NCBI GenBank assembly: GCA_910589415.1
Contig: OU342633.1
Location: forward strand, 7,416,858 to 7,480,857
DNA: 64,000 bases
Direction of reading: 5' to 3'
Source: Malachius bipustulatus
Lineage: Eukaryota; Arthropoda; Insecta; Coleoptera; Melyridae
The position numbers and the translations under genes are program-made. This document shows, in pieces, positions 34,325 through 43,045 of the stretch (position 1 is the first letter of the stretch; each line of letters begins with the position of its first letter). The notes below the pieces were generated by a model. It saw only the letters and a program-made list of their open reading frames with translations. It was not told where the DNA came from and did no database searches.

Positions 34325-35142
34325 TTTTTTGAACAAAGCCACCATTTTGAACATTTGATTTAGATGAGTAATCTACTTAAATTTTATTTGTAATTTTTAT
34401 TAAAAAAAATAATTAATATAAATAAATAAATAAATAAATAGTATTACGTAGTTGGAAGTATTAATTAGGGAATAATAACTCACAAACCTTGAGTACTATC
34501 TGTTTTTAAAATAATGTGTTACAAAAATTACATCACTGTTATTCTGTCACGTCTCTCTAATTCTGTAATGTTTTATGATTATCGTAATATTAAGTTCATA
34601 AAATCACATTAATGTAATATTACATAAGTTGGAGGATAAGGGCATAAATTTGTAATAATTATATTTATTTTACCATTTTAATACACTTTTTTTCATGAAA
34701 TCCATAATGCGACACTGTCCATTATGGTTGTTTAGATTGTTTATTTAGGACTGTTGTTGTCATAAAGATTTATTGGACCTACCGTTTTATTACACTGATA
34801 TTTTCATTATCTCCCATAAATAGCAATCGTTCTAACTGTTATTGCTATTTAATTGTTTTTATTTAATTAAAGCCTTCTGATTAGTTTTTTGATATTTCTT
34901 TTAAGCGATTTTGATTTTATTAATCTCGATGCATTGAAAAAAAAGTCGAATTTTTTCGGCCATTTTAGCACCATATTACAGTTTTTTATCGCTGGCGCCC
35001 GAACTAATTTTTATTTATGAAACTGATTATACCATTCCGTGGTATAATATAATATCAATTACACAAATCCTCAAAGTTTCAATTTTTTATCTTTAAAATT
35101 AACCTCTATTTCGGGGGTGGACACGAGTGATGGACCAGCCTG
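34325..35142 (+). repeat. 3' part of a DD41D copy-2-type element
   Basis: Starts with the end of a transposase reading frame (EQSHHFEHLI then stop, compare GGHHFEHLL at 19940-19967) and continues with a diverged right TIR that aligns with 20030-20642, ending ATGGACCAGCCTG-TA at 35142. No left TIR is present. It lies inside the P-type transposon, so it is younger than that element or was captured by it. Confidence 0.75.
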
Positions 35143-35687
35143 TAGAGATGATGTCATATACCTAGGCATGCAACTTTTTATTTCATAAAATTGTTATTAG
35201 ATTAATACATAAATATTATACCTATACAATAGATGGGTAGATAGGTATTTATTATAATTATTGCCAATAAACGATTATTATGTAGACTAATTAGGTAACG
35301 AGTTTCTTTAAAAAACACCTTCAAAGAATTCCCTATCGACGGACGCGCTGCTATAGTTTATGCGTTCATTTTCTCTGGCATATTTGGCATGTATTTATTT
35401 AATAGAGAAAAAATATCTTACAAGTATCATATCTAGAATTATTATAATGAAGAATGACATAGTTCCTTTCCATAAAAAAACTCGTGAACATTAAGGCTGA
35501 AAATTGTCAAAAATAATCAAAATACAATACAGCATTCCATTGCAGCTGTAGGTAGATACAGTGCGCTAGACTGAACCGATCGGCCGCTTGACGCTTTCTC
35601 TGTCGCACAGTAGCGTTGCACGTTCGAGGACAATTTCACAGCAGCGTTGGAGTACCTGTGTATCTTTTACCGTGCCCTTGACTTAAT

Positions 35688-36305
35688 TCATCGACGGCGG
35701 GTCCTCTTCATTTCCCGAGCCGGGCTGCGCTCGCGGCGGGTCGTCTCTCGTCCGGCTTTCCGGGGCAGTACGTAGGAGTGTCGGCCACGGAGCATGTCTC
35801 GCAGATCCTGGGAGGGCTCGCGGTTCGGGGAGCGCAGCAACGTACATTGGACGGCCTTATCGGCCGTTTTAGCGGCTGCCCGTGGTCGAGCGGACGGGCC
35901 ATCCGTCCGGCGGCTCCTGGTGGTTTCCCCCTGCGTCCTCCGGCGTCTGGGCGGCGCCGATCCGTCAGGACACGGGCAAAACCGTGACAACACGCCTTCT
36001 CGTCGACAGCGTGAACAAAACAGCCTGGATACCCTGTCACAGGCGCTCCGGTAGTGGCCGATACCCCCGCAGCGCCAACAAAGCACGGCGTCCTTCGCAG
36101 ACGTCCCTAGGGGTGGTCGGGCCTCTCTACGGTGGGCCCCTGTCCTCGGTGGTGGGCGACCTTGTGCGGTCGACGTCTCGGGTGCCCGTGGCGGAGAATA
36201 GCAAACCGGTGGCCCGGGTTCTGGGGACGGGGTGTCGGTGAACGTATAGCTCACCGACGGAGGAGTACTGAACTCATAAGTGAGCTCAAATTCCGAGTCG
36301 GACAT
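35688..36305 (-). CDS. Accessory ORF4 with Gag-like double zinc knuckle
   Basis: 205 aa from ATG 36305. An acidic, Pro/Ser/Thr-rich N-terminus is followed by CWRCGGIGHYRSAC (CX2CX4HX4C) and a second cysteine module, LFCSRCRREGVLSRFCPC. An extremely Arg-rich tail closes the ORF. The module is nearly the same as the end of this element's Gag (CWRCGEAGHYRSQC ... LFCSRCERPGILSRECDC). ORF4 therefore arose by copying the nucleocapsid region. RNA binding is expected. It sits 87 nt downstream of the kinase stop, after a possible 42-nt intron. No homologue outside this element is known to me. Confidence 0.75.
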   Translation of the reverse strand: MSDSEFELTYEFSTPPSVSYTFTDTPSPEPGPPVCYSPPRAPETSTAQGRPPPRTGAHRREARPPLGTSAKDAVLCWRCGGIGHYRSACDRVSRLFCSRCRREGVLSRFCPCPDGSAPPRRRRTQGETTRSRRTDGPSARPRAAAKTADKAVQCTLLRSPNREPSQDLRDMLRGRHSYVLPRKAGRETTRRERSPAREMKRTRRR

Positions 36306-36332
36306 CTCTCCGGCAGCTCGGCACCTTGGTTT

Positions 36333-36374
36333 CTGTAACAGAATAAAACTTTTTATTGTCGGGCTGACGGTTAC
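36333..36374 (-). promoter_or_regulatory. Possible splice donor/acceptor pair before ORF4
   Basis: On the minus strand CCCAG|GTAACC at 36374 and a pyrimidine-rich TTTTATTCTGTTACAG ending at 36333 could form a 42-nt intron. The acceptor could equally be used with an upstream donor to make a subgenomic ORF4 message. 42 nt is short for an insect intron, so the acceptor-only reading is as likely. Confidence 0.45.
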
Positions 36375-36392
36375 CTGGGTAGGTTGCGTGCC

Positions 36393-37622
36393 TCACGGCT
36401 CTCTTCGGTCGGCGGGTATCCGAATGCGGATACATTTCCCCGATTCGGTTCGGAACCGGACTTGTACCGCTACGTCCGAGCGGGCGTTGGCGGGGCGGAG
36501 TTGGCGGATACGGTCGCGGACCTCTTCCGTCCGGGGAAGGGTCGACCACAGCTGCTCCAGGCTGCGGCTGATAGTCGGGAGTTCCAGGGACGGTCCTGGA
36601 GGCGGATGCGGGTCCTCGGTCGGGAGTTCCAGGGACGGTCCTGGAGGCGGATGCGGGTCCTCGGTCGATGCCGGCGGTTCTAGTAGTGGTCCCGGAGACG
36701 TTGTCGGGTCGGCGAGCGATGCTGGTAGTTCTTCTGGCACGGCCCAGGGCATGATCGTCCTTATTTCCGGGAACTCCGTCGGTGGAGTGGGTCCGGAGTC
36801 CAGCACTGTGTCCGGGCGGCGCGCAGGGTCCACGAGCAGCATTTGCCGCATCCACTGGACCACGCCGGGCTCGTCCTCGGGGGATTCTGAGGGCGCGGGG
36901 TGGTCCGGATGGTCACCCTCCCACGGCTCCCAATAAGGGGGCCGCATGAATCCGGCGATGATGTTCCCCCCGGTTGCGGCAAACAGCAGGGTTGCCCCGC
37001 AGGACCAGACGTCGGCGAGGTGGTCGTATGGCCGTCCCTGGACTACTTCGGGGGCCGTAAATCCCGGGGTCCCGGCGGGCCCGTGCCAGTGTGGCGCGCA
37101 AGGCTGGACCCACGCGGTGTCGCTGAAGCCGTCCAGCTTCACCACCATGGACGGTCCTTGTCCACTTACCAGGACGTTCGCCGGCTTGACATCCCGATGC
37201 AGCACGCCCGTCACGTGACAGAACGCCAGGGCTCGCATCAATCCTGCCGCTACGGCGCCCAGCTCTATCAGGGTCACCGCGCCGCGCATTGCCACTCGCT
37301 GATGGAGATCGGATTCGGCCAACTCCTTGACGATTACGGCGACCTGCCGATATCGATGGGCCTCGAGTAATTTATTGACGTGGGGATGCCGAAGAAGCAA
37401 CCCGCACACCTGCTCCCTGAGGACGGGGACCTCGTGGCCGAGGCGGAGACGCATCATCTTCACTGCCACCTCTTCGCCGTCTCCCTTCCGGGTACAGCGT
37501 CGCACGCAGCCAAAGGCTCCTCCTCCAAGTACGGCACCCGCGGTAAAACGGTTGCTGAACGGCGGGGATTCCCACTCGGGGTCGGCGCTCATCGGCACCG
37601 GCGCTGAGGCAGATGCGGACAT
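36393..37622 (-). CDS. Ser/Thr protein kinase encoded by the LTR retrotransposon
   Basis: 409 aa from ATG 37622. All main kinase landmarks are seen: glycine loop GGGAFGCV (33-40), VAVK lysine (K55), an acidic residue in the alpha-C region, HRDVKPANV (catalytic loop, D144), a GTPGFTAPE activation/P+1 segment (184-192) and LADVWSCG (D204). The metal-binding DFG is written D-G-F (164-166): the Asp is kept but Gly and Phe are swapped. A Pro-rich tail follows, with a 15-residue unit repeated in tandem (TEDPHPPPGPSLELP twice, 36560-36670). Codon and GC use match gag and pol. Family within the kinome not resolved. The role is unknown; phosphorylation of Gag or of host regulators is speculation. Confidence 0.85.
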   Translation of the reverse strand: MSASASAPVPMSADPEWESPPFSNRFTAGAVLGGGAFGCVRRCTRKGDGEEVAVKMMRLRLGHEVPVLREQVCGLLLRHPHVNKLLEAHRYRQVAVIVKELAESDLHQRVAMRGAVTLIELGAVAAGLMRALAFCHVTGVLHRDVKPANVLVSGQGPSMVVKLDGFSDTAWVQPCAPHWHGPAGTPGFTAPEVVQGRPYDHLADVWSCGATLLFAATGGNIIAGFMRPPYWEPWEGDHPDHPAPSESPEDEPGVVQWMRQMLLVDPARRPDTVLDSGPTPPTEFPEIRTIMPWAVPEELPASLADPTTSPGPLLEPPASTEDPHPPPGPSLELPTEDPHPPPGPSLELPTISRSLEQLWSTLPRTEEVRDRIRQLRPANARSDVAVQVRFRTESGKCIRIRIPADRREP

Positions 37623-37718
37623 AGTATACCTAAGACGTAAAAAATACTTAAATACGCTCAGTTCACGGGGTCAATCGTTTAAACGGTTACGGGCGTGAAG
37701 GGGAAAGGACGGCGAGGG
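37623..37718 (-). promoter_or_regulatory. Pol-kinase spacer with a splice-acceptor-like site
   Basis: On the minus strand TATTTTTTACGTCTTAG ends at 37630, 8 bases before the kinase ATG. It has the pyrimidine run and AG of a 3' splice site. Together with the absence of any overlap with pol, this suggests that the kinase is made from a spliced subgenomic RNA, as env is in retroviruses. Confidence 0.45.
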
Positions 37719-40700
37719 TTACTCCTCGGGCCTCTGTACGGGGTCGGCGTCGGCGTCGTTGTACGGTTTCAGGTCCTTAACGTGAATTCTATGGAGGCGG
37801 CGGCCGGACTCGTCCTTCAGGTCATATATTACGGGTGATCTCACCTTGATGACAGTATACGGGCCGGCGAACTTGGGTGCTAATTTGGCGGCAAAACCTT
37901 TCTCCCCTGAAGAGAGGTGGTGCTCCTTGCGCATGACTCTGTCCCCCACATGACATCTCCAGTCGCGATGTCTAAGGTCATAGTACTTTTTCTGCTCGGT
38001 ACTTGCCTGATTCAGGTGTAAACGCACCAGCTGATAGAGTTCTCGCAGCTCCTGTAGGCGTTGTAGTCGGGGGGCATGATCGCACCCGGTTTGTTCGGTA
38101 GCGGTCTCTTCGACGGAGGGGAAAATCACGCTCGGTACTCTCGGTTCTCTTCCCAAGTTCAAAAACGCCGGGCTATACCCGGTGGACTCGTGCTTCGCCG
38201 TATTGTACGCCATAGATAGTTCAGGGATGCGTACGTCCCACTTGCGGTGGTCGGCCCCGCAGAACTGAGCGATCATCGTCTTCAGCGTTCGGTTTTGGCG
38301 CTCGACCGGGTTGCACTGCGGGGAGTAGACGGGAGTCAGTCGGTGTTTAATATCCCAGTCCTCCAAGAATTCTTCAAACGGTCGTCCGACGAACTGGCGC
38401 CCGTTGTCCGAGATCAGCGTCTTCGGGCAGCCAAATTTAACTATCACGGTTTCTAATAACATTCGGATGATCGGGGCGGACGTTGCGGCTCGGATGGGGC
38501 GGCATTCCATCCACTTAGTGAAGCGGTCCTGCACTACCACGGCGTAGTTGTTCCCTTTTGCTGTCCGGGGTAAAGGGCCGATCAGGTCTACGGAAACCAC
38601 CTCCCACGGGTTGCTGATTGGGGTCGGCTGCATGAGTCCGGGGGCTTTTTGCTGTGAAGGTTTGAAGCGCTGGCAATGCTGGCAGCCCCGGACATACCTA
38701 GCGGCGTCCCGAAACATTGCAGGCCAATAATACCTGCCGGCGAGACGTGCGCATGTCTTGGCAACCCCCAGGTGCCCTGCGGTAGGCGCGTCGTGGTTTT
38801 CTTCCAGGACCTGATTTCGCAGCGAGGCTGGTACACACAGCTTCCACTCTGCGTCGGTTCCTGCTTCGAACGGACGGCTGAGGTCGGGCAGGCGGCGCTG
38901 CAATCGGTCCTCCTGAATCCGGTAGTCCGGGAAGCTTCCTGGGTCCCGTACGACTGCTTCCCGCTTCTTCACATACCAGGCATCCATTTTCTCACGCCTC
39001 TCGGTCTCTGCGACGCAGACCTCGTCTTCGGTGATCGGTTTATCGGTAGCAGAACGGGACAAGAAGTCAGCCACCTTGTTAGATGCGCCCTTCCGGTAGA
39101 CAACCTCGAAATCATAGGCCTGCAAGCCTAGCGCCCATCGGGCCACACGCCCAGAGGGCGACTGCATTGAGTGTAAGTACCGGAGGGCCTGGTGGTCAGT
39201 AATGATGGTGAATCGGTATCCCTCCAGGTAGGGGCGCATTTTCTGCACCCCCCAGACAATCGCTAGGCACTCCTTCTCGGCCACGGTGTACTTGAGTTCG
39301 GCACCGTGCAGGGTCCTGCTGGCATACGCGATTACCTTCTCGCCATCGTCGGTCTGCTGAGTGAGGGCAGCACCTATCCCCGTATCCGATGCATCAGTCT
39401 GTAACGTGAATGGCTGGCTGAAATCCGGACACGTCAGGACGGGGGCCTCAGTCAGTTGTTCCTTCAGGGCGGTGAATGCGGCGTCTTGATCGGCTCCCCA
39501 GTTCCACCGCTGCGTTTTCTTGAGTAACCGGGTCAGGGGTGTCGCAATTTGGGCGTAATTGGGGATGAAGCGGCGATACCACCCTGCCATACCCAAAAAT
39601 CGACGGAGCTGGCGCACGGTCTTGGGGGCGGGTACATCCCGGATGCACTGCACCTTGTCCGGGTCGGTGGAGATCCCTTCGGCCGTGACGACGTGCCCCA
39701 AATATTTCAGCGACCGTAGGCAGAAATGGCACTTCTCGGGGTTCAATTGCAGGTTCGCTTGCTTTAGACGACGGAAAACTTCTTGCAAATTGTCTAGGTG
39801 TTCTTCGAAAGTCCTCCCTAGCACGATTATATCGTCCAGGTAAGCAAAGGCGAACGGGTCGGTCTCCGGTCCCAAAATTCTGTCGAGGCAGCGCTGAAAG
39901 GTCGCTCCGGCGGAATGCAGCCCGAAGGCCATGACTCGAAATTGGAATAGGCCGCGCCCTGGCACCGTGAAAGCCGTAACGGGGCGGCTATCGGGGGTCA
40001 GAGGTATCTGCCAGTACCCCTGCTTCAGATCCAGGCTGGAAATATACCGTGCCTCTCGCAACTTATCCAAGATCGCTGAAATATACGGCAACGGGTAAGC
40101 ATCTTTTTCCGAGGCGTCGTTTACTTTTCGGAAGTCTATGCAGAATCGGGGCGTCCCATCCTTTTTGCGGACTATCACCACGGGGGAGTTCCAGGGGCTG
40201 TCAGATGGTTCAATAACTCTGTCGGCGAGCATACGGTCGACTTCGGCGTTGACTACGGACAGGAGCTTCGGGTTCATAGGACGGTACCGTTGCTTGATGG
40301 GCTCAGACGTTTTCAGTTTAATGCGGTGACTAGCCATGTCAGTGGTGCCTCGTATCTTTGCAAATTCGGCCATTTCCCTTTTCAGAAACTCGTCCAACTG
40401 GCAACGTTGCGGTGGTGAGAGATCGCAGACTAGCGCCGGCGTTGGCGCTACAGACGCCATATCGGCCGGCTGCACTGCTGCTACCGAAGCGCCGAGTAAG
40501 GGCGATGCGTTCGCCGGTTGTCTACGCGCCGCGTCCGAGCGGGCGCGGGGTCGCTTGCGTCGCCTGCGCCGCGTTGATGTCGGCTGCTCGCCGAACGCAG
40601 GCTCCGTTTGCTCGCCGGGCACGGTTACGGCAGCAGTCTGTGAACGTCGAACCTGGAACAGCTGACTCGGGGCTGCGGCAGGCCCAGACATCTTTATCGA

Positions 40701-41564
40701 TCGACGAGGTCGATGACCTTTCCTGCCGGCGATCGAGCGGTCGCGCGTTCCCTCGGCAGTGCTGGTAAGTTGGAGCGGCTGCGGCACAGTGTTCTCGCCG
40801 GTCGTCGGCGGTCGGTGTCGGTGCACTGGAGCGGTCACTGCGTGGTTGCCAGACGTGGCGATAACTCCGGACTCGGCCGTGCGAAATTGGGTGACGCAAC
40901 TCGTCCTTCGGCGGTTGTTTACCATCGGTGGGGCGCGGAGAGGATATCTTTGGCCTTTGACACGCACCTCCCGCGTACCCAAGTCCAGCGAAAAATCGGT
41001 ATGGCCCAATGTGTCCATACCTAGGACTAAGTCCACCGGCAACGTCGGCAATGCCAGGCCTGCTACCTGCAACTTCTCTTGGCCAATGGTTAGGTCTAGC
41101 AGGAACGTCTCTCGGATCGGCACAGAGGTGCCGTCGGCGACTCGTGCCGATGTCCCTTGGTACTTACGGACACGGACTCCGTTCTCTCGGCAATGTTGTA
41201 TCACCCTCTGGCCTATAAATGAGCGAGTCGCCCCGGTGTCGATGAGCGCTTCGAACTCTTTCCCCTTTATGCTCACCATCAAGAACGGTCTGGTCTCTGG
41301 ATCTAAGTTGTTGGTGGCGGCGGTACCGGGGGTGGCTATGGAGGCGGCGGCGGCGACGGGGGCGGCGACTATATGGGCGGCGGCGGCGGTGTCGATGGGG
41401 GCGGCGGTGGCGGCGGTGTTGTTGGCGGTAATGTCAATGGGGGTGGCGGTGGCGGCGGCGAAGACGACGGCGGCGGGGGCTTTTCGGTTATTCGGGGCGG
41501 GTATCCGTTGTATCGGCGTGTTTACCCGCCCCGCACCTCGTTTCCCGGATGCGGACAGTCGCAC
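37719..41564 (-). CDS. Gypsy Pol polyprotein (protease, RT, RNase H, integrase)
   Basis: 1281 codons open, expressed as a Gag-Pol fusion (see slip site). An Ala/Thr-rich linker precedes the protease (ALIDTGATRSF, DTG at about residue 109). The RT has DFRKVNDASEKDAYPLP, MAFGLHSAGATFQR and FAYLDDIIV. The RNase H has LQTDASDTGIGAAL and ITDHQALRYL. The integrase has the zinc finger (TAGHLGVAKT ... GCQHCQRFK) and D,D,E residues (VVSVDLIGPL, TLISDNGRQF, CNPVERQNR). No chromodomain is seen. The ORF shows no defect, so the polyprotein may be functional. The stop lies 97 nt before the kinase ORF. Confidence 0.92.
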   Translation of the reverse strand: MRLSASGKRGAGRVNTPIQRIPAPNNRKAPAAVVFAAATATPIDITANNTAATAAPIDTAAAAHIVAAPVAAAASIATPGTAATNNLDPETRPFLMVSIKGKEFEALIDTGATRSFIGQRVIQHCRENGVRVRKYQGTSARVADGTSVPIRETFLLDLTIGQEKLQVAGLALPTLPVDLVLGMDTLGHTDFSLDLGTREVRVKGQRYPLRAPPMVNNRRRTSCVTQFRTAESGVIATSGNHAVTAPVHRHRPPTTGENTVPQPLQLTSTAEGTRDRSIAGRKGHRPRRSIKMSGPAAAPSQLFQVRRSQTAAVTVPGEQTEPAFGEQPTSTRRRRRKRPRARSDAARRQPANASPLLGASVAAVQPADMASVAPTPALVCDLSPPQRCQLDEFLKREMAEFAKIRGTTDMASHRIKLKTSEPIKQRYRPMNPKLLSVVNAEVDRMLADRVIEPSDSPWNSPVVIVRKKDGTPRFCIDFRKVNDASEKDAYPLPYISAILDKLREARYISSLDLKQGYWQIPLTPDSRPVTAFTVPGRGLFQFRVMAFGLHSAGATFQRCLDRILGPETDPFAFAYLDDIIVLGRTFEEHLDNLQEVFRRLKQANLQLNPEKCHFCLRSLKYLGHVVTAEGISTDPDKVQCIRDVPAPKTVRQLRRFLGMAGWYRRFIPNYAQIATPLTRLLKKTQRWNWGADQDAAFTALKEQLTEAPVLTCPDFSQPFTLQTDASDTGIGAALTQQTDDGEKVIAYASRTLHGAELKYTVAEKECLAIVWGVQKMRPYLEGYRFTIITDHQALRYLHSMQSPSGRVARWALGLQAYDFEVVYRKGASNKVADFLSRSATDKPITEDEVCVAETERREKMDAWYVKKREAVVRDPGSFPDYRIQEDRLQRRLPDLSRPFEAGTDAEWKLCVPASLRNQVLEENHDAPTAGHLGVAKTCARLAGRYYWPAMFRDAARYVRGCQHCQRFKPSQQKAPGLMQPTPISNPWEVVSVDLIGPLPRTAKGNNYAVVVQDRFTKWMECRPIRAATSAPIIRMLLETVIVKFGCPKTLISDNGRQFVGRPFEEFLEDWDIKHRLTPVYSPQCNPVERQNRTLKTMIAQFCGADHRKWDVRIPELSMAYNTAKHESTGYSPAFLNLGREPRVPSVIFPSVEETATEQTGCDHAPRLQRLQELRELYQLVRLHLNQASTEQKKYYDLRHRDWRCHVGDRVMRKEHHLSSGEKGFAAKLAPKFAGPYTVIKVRSPVIYDLKDESGRRLHRIHVKDLKPYNDADADPVQRPEE

Positions 41565-42973
41565 TCCCTAGACAATATTCCGGGCCGCTCACAACGGGAG
41601 CAGAACAGCTTCGGTTGCCCCGTACACTGGCTGCGGTAGTGGCCAGCCTCCCCACAGCGCCAGCAGATCGTGCGGGAGTTGTCTCGACCTGGGGAAGGCG
41701 CGGTGAATCGGACGATCTCCCTTTCCGTGGGTACGAGAGCGGTTTTGCTGTCCTCGATTGCCCGCCGAGGTGGTGGAGGTGTTCGTTCCTGGCGGCTGCG
41801 CGGTCGCCACTCTTCCCTTGCCTGCCGGGAGCGGTTGGCGGCGGCAGTGCCGGGGGCGGCAGTGTCGGGGGCGGCGGCGACAGGGGCGACGGCGTCGGGG
41901 GCGGCGATGCTGTGGGCGGCGGCGGAGGAGGCGGAGCGGAGCTCGGCCAGGACCTCTTGTGCAGTTTTGGCGTCCTCCATCAAGGCTCGGACGTCTTCGT
42001 ATCTTCGGCTCCAGAGCAGCTGTTTGAGTTCCGGCCTGAGGTTCCGCTTAACCCAGTCGAGCTCGCGATGAGGCGAGATGGCTCCGTGACGCCTACACAG
42101 CGTCTGCATCGCGGTGATATACTGGAGCACATCTTCGCAGGGCCCCTGGACACGGTGGCTGATCTCGGTCTCCAGGTGGAATAAATAGTCGTTCCTCTGA
42201 AAATAATTACGGAACGCCTGGAGAAAGCCGGACCACGTTGTCATCACCATCGAGTTGTTGCGGTACCAGGCTAAACACTCGCCTTCTAATAGGAGGGGCA
42301 TGGCGTGGAGCATGCGTGCTTCACTCACCCCGTATATCTCCCGGAGTTCTTCTAACCTTTCCAGGAAATCGGCGGCGTTGCTTCGCCCGTCGTATCTCAG
42401 GTTCCAGGCCGACAGGTTCGGGGGGTCCAACGGCTCGGTACGACTTTGAATTGACGGTGTGGGGGCGGGGACTAAAGGCGTCGTCATTGTGAAGAATGTC
42501 GAAGTGGGCGGCGCATACGTCTGCGCGCCGGAGGGCGGAAGCACGGTCGGAAACGGCGACTGTTGACTGCGAGGCACGGCTCCGAGGAGGGAGTAGGTCG
42601 TTGCTGAGGCCGGCACGAACTTGGGAGGTGCCCAAGTCATCACATTCGGCGGCGAGACGGTGGCTGGGGGCGGATGGGCGGTGCTCCCGGCTGCGGTCTC
42701 ACTCTTGGCCGGTGGATTCGGGCGGGGCTTCGTGATCGACCTAAACCAATTTACCAGCAGACGGCGCTTCTCGTCGACGGTTCCCTCGACTGGGGGTCCC
42801 AATTTTGCCAACTCTCGGTCCAGGTCTTCCTTCTTCAGTCGGTATATCCAGGACGTGCGGACTTCGGGGGCTTCGGGATCAGCCAGGCGATTGAACGGGT
42901 CGTTTTCGGAGCTGGTTTCAACGGTGGTCCCACAGGCGCCTAGTTGGTCTTCTTCTCCTTCGTTCTTCGACAT
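41522..42973 (-). CDS. Gypsy Gag with SAP-like N-terminus and zinc knuckles
   Basis: 483 aa from ATG 42973. Near the N-terminus RLKKEDLDRELAKLGPPVEG and DEKRRLLVNWF resemble a SAP DNA-binding helix-extended loop. A Pro-rich linker follows. The capsid region (about residues 180-340) contains LERLEELREIYGVSEARM, LLLEGECLAWYRN and WSGFLQAFRNYF, the retrotransposon Gag fold. The C-terminus has CWRCGEAGHYRSQC and LFCSRCERPGILSRECDC. It ends at TAA 41522, 43 nt after pol becomes open. Gag would package the element RNA in a cytoplasmic particle. Confidence 0.9.
   Translation of the reverse strand: MSKNEGEEDQLGACGTTVETSSENDPFNRLADPEAPEVRTSWIYRLKKEDLDRELAKLGPPVEGTVDEKRRLLVNWFRSITKPRPNPPAKSETAAGSTAHPPPATVSPPNVMTWAPPKFVPASATTYSLLGAVPRSQQSPFPTVLPPSGAQTYAPPTSTFFTMTTPLVPAPTPSIQSRTEPLDPPNLSAWNLRYDGRSNAADFLERLEELREIYGVSEARMLHAMPLLLEGECLAWYRNNSMVMTTWSGFLQAFRNYFQRNDYLFHLETEISHRVQGPCEDVLQYITAMQTLCRRHGAISPHRELDWVKRNLRPELKQLLWSRRYEDVRALMEDAKTAQEVLAELRSASSAAAHSIAAPDAVAPVAAAPDTAAPGTAAANRSRQAREEWRPRSRQERTPPPPRRAIEDSKTALVPTEREIVRFTAPSPGRDNSRTICWRCGEAGHYRSQCTGQPKLFCSRCERPGILSRECDCPHPGNEVRGG
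41540..41546 (-). promoter_or_regulatory. -1 ribosomal frameshift heptamer (G GGA AAC)
   Basis: In the Gag frame the codons are CCG GGA AAC, so the heptamer GGGAAAC is in the canonical X XXY YYZ register. Slipping back one base after AAC yields Gag-Pol in the pol frame. A GC-rich stretch (GAGGTGCGGGGCGGG) follows and could form structure. Gag stops 16 nt downstream. Confidence 0.75.
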
Positions 42974-43045
42974 CTCCGACGGACTTTATTATTGCCTTTC
43001 AAAAAAATAAACAAGCGGACGAAACGGGAAACGGGTGAAAGAAAT

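Larger units (their letters stand above)
30375..35610 (+). mobile_element. P-type transposon inserted in the retrotransposon 3' UTR
   Basis: Inverted terminal regions of about 53 bp pair up: 30375-30427 (GTGCGAGAGAGAA ... AGTCTAGTGCACTGT) and 35558-35610 (reverse complement GTGCGACAGAGAA ... AGTCTAGCGCACTGT). Between them lies a complete P-type transposase and a fragment of a DD41D element (34325-35142). I could not match an 8-bp target duplication, so the exact ends are uncertain by a few bases. Confidence 0.7.

Noticed and set aside
15724..35010. TCGGGCGCCAGCGA / GGCGCCCGAAC in the DD41D terminal repeats (15724, 20495, 34985) looks like a retroviral primer site
   Set aside because: It lies inside transposon TIRs with no LTR nearby. 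The resemblance is chance.
36393..37622. Kinase as an independent host gene that happens to be near the retrotransposon
   Set aside because: It is between pol and the 3' LTR on the same strand, has matching composition, no introns, and a Gag-like ORF directly follows. Only other copies could settle it.
37719..41564. Pol start at 41564 (GTG) as an independent start codon
   Set aside because: A canonical -1 slip site lies 18 nt downstream in the Gag frame. A fusion with Gag is more likely.
35778..42943. Numerous long open frames on the plus strand across 35.8-42.9 kb
   Set aside because: They lie opposite gag, pol, kinase and ORF4 in GC-rich DNA, where antisense stops are rare. None has a recognisable domain; they are shadows of the minus-strand genes.
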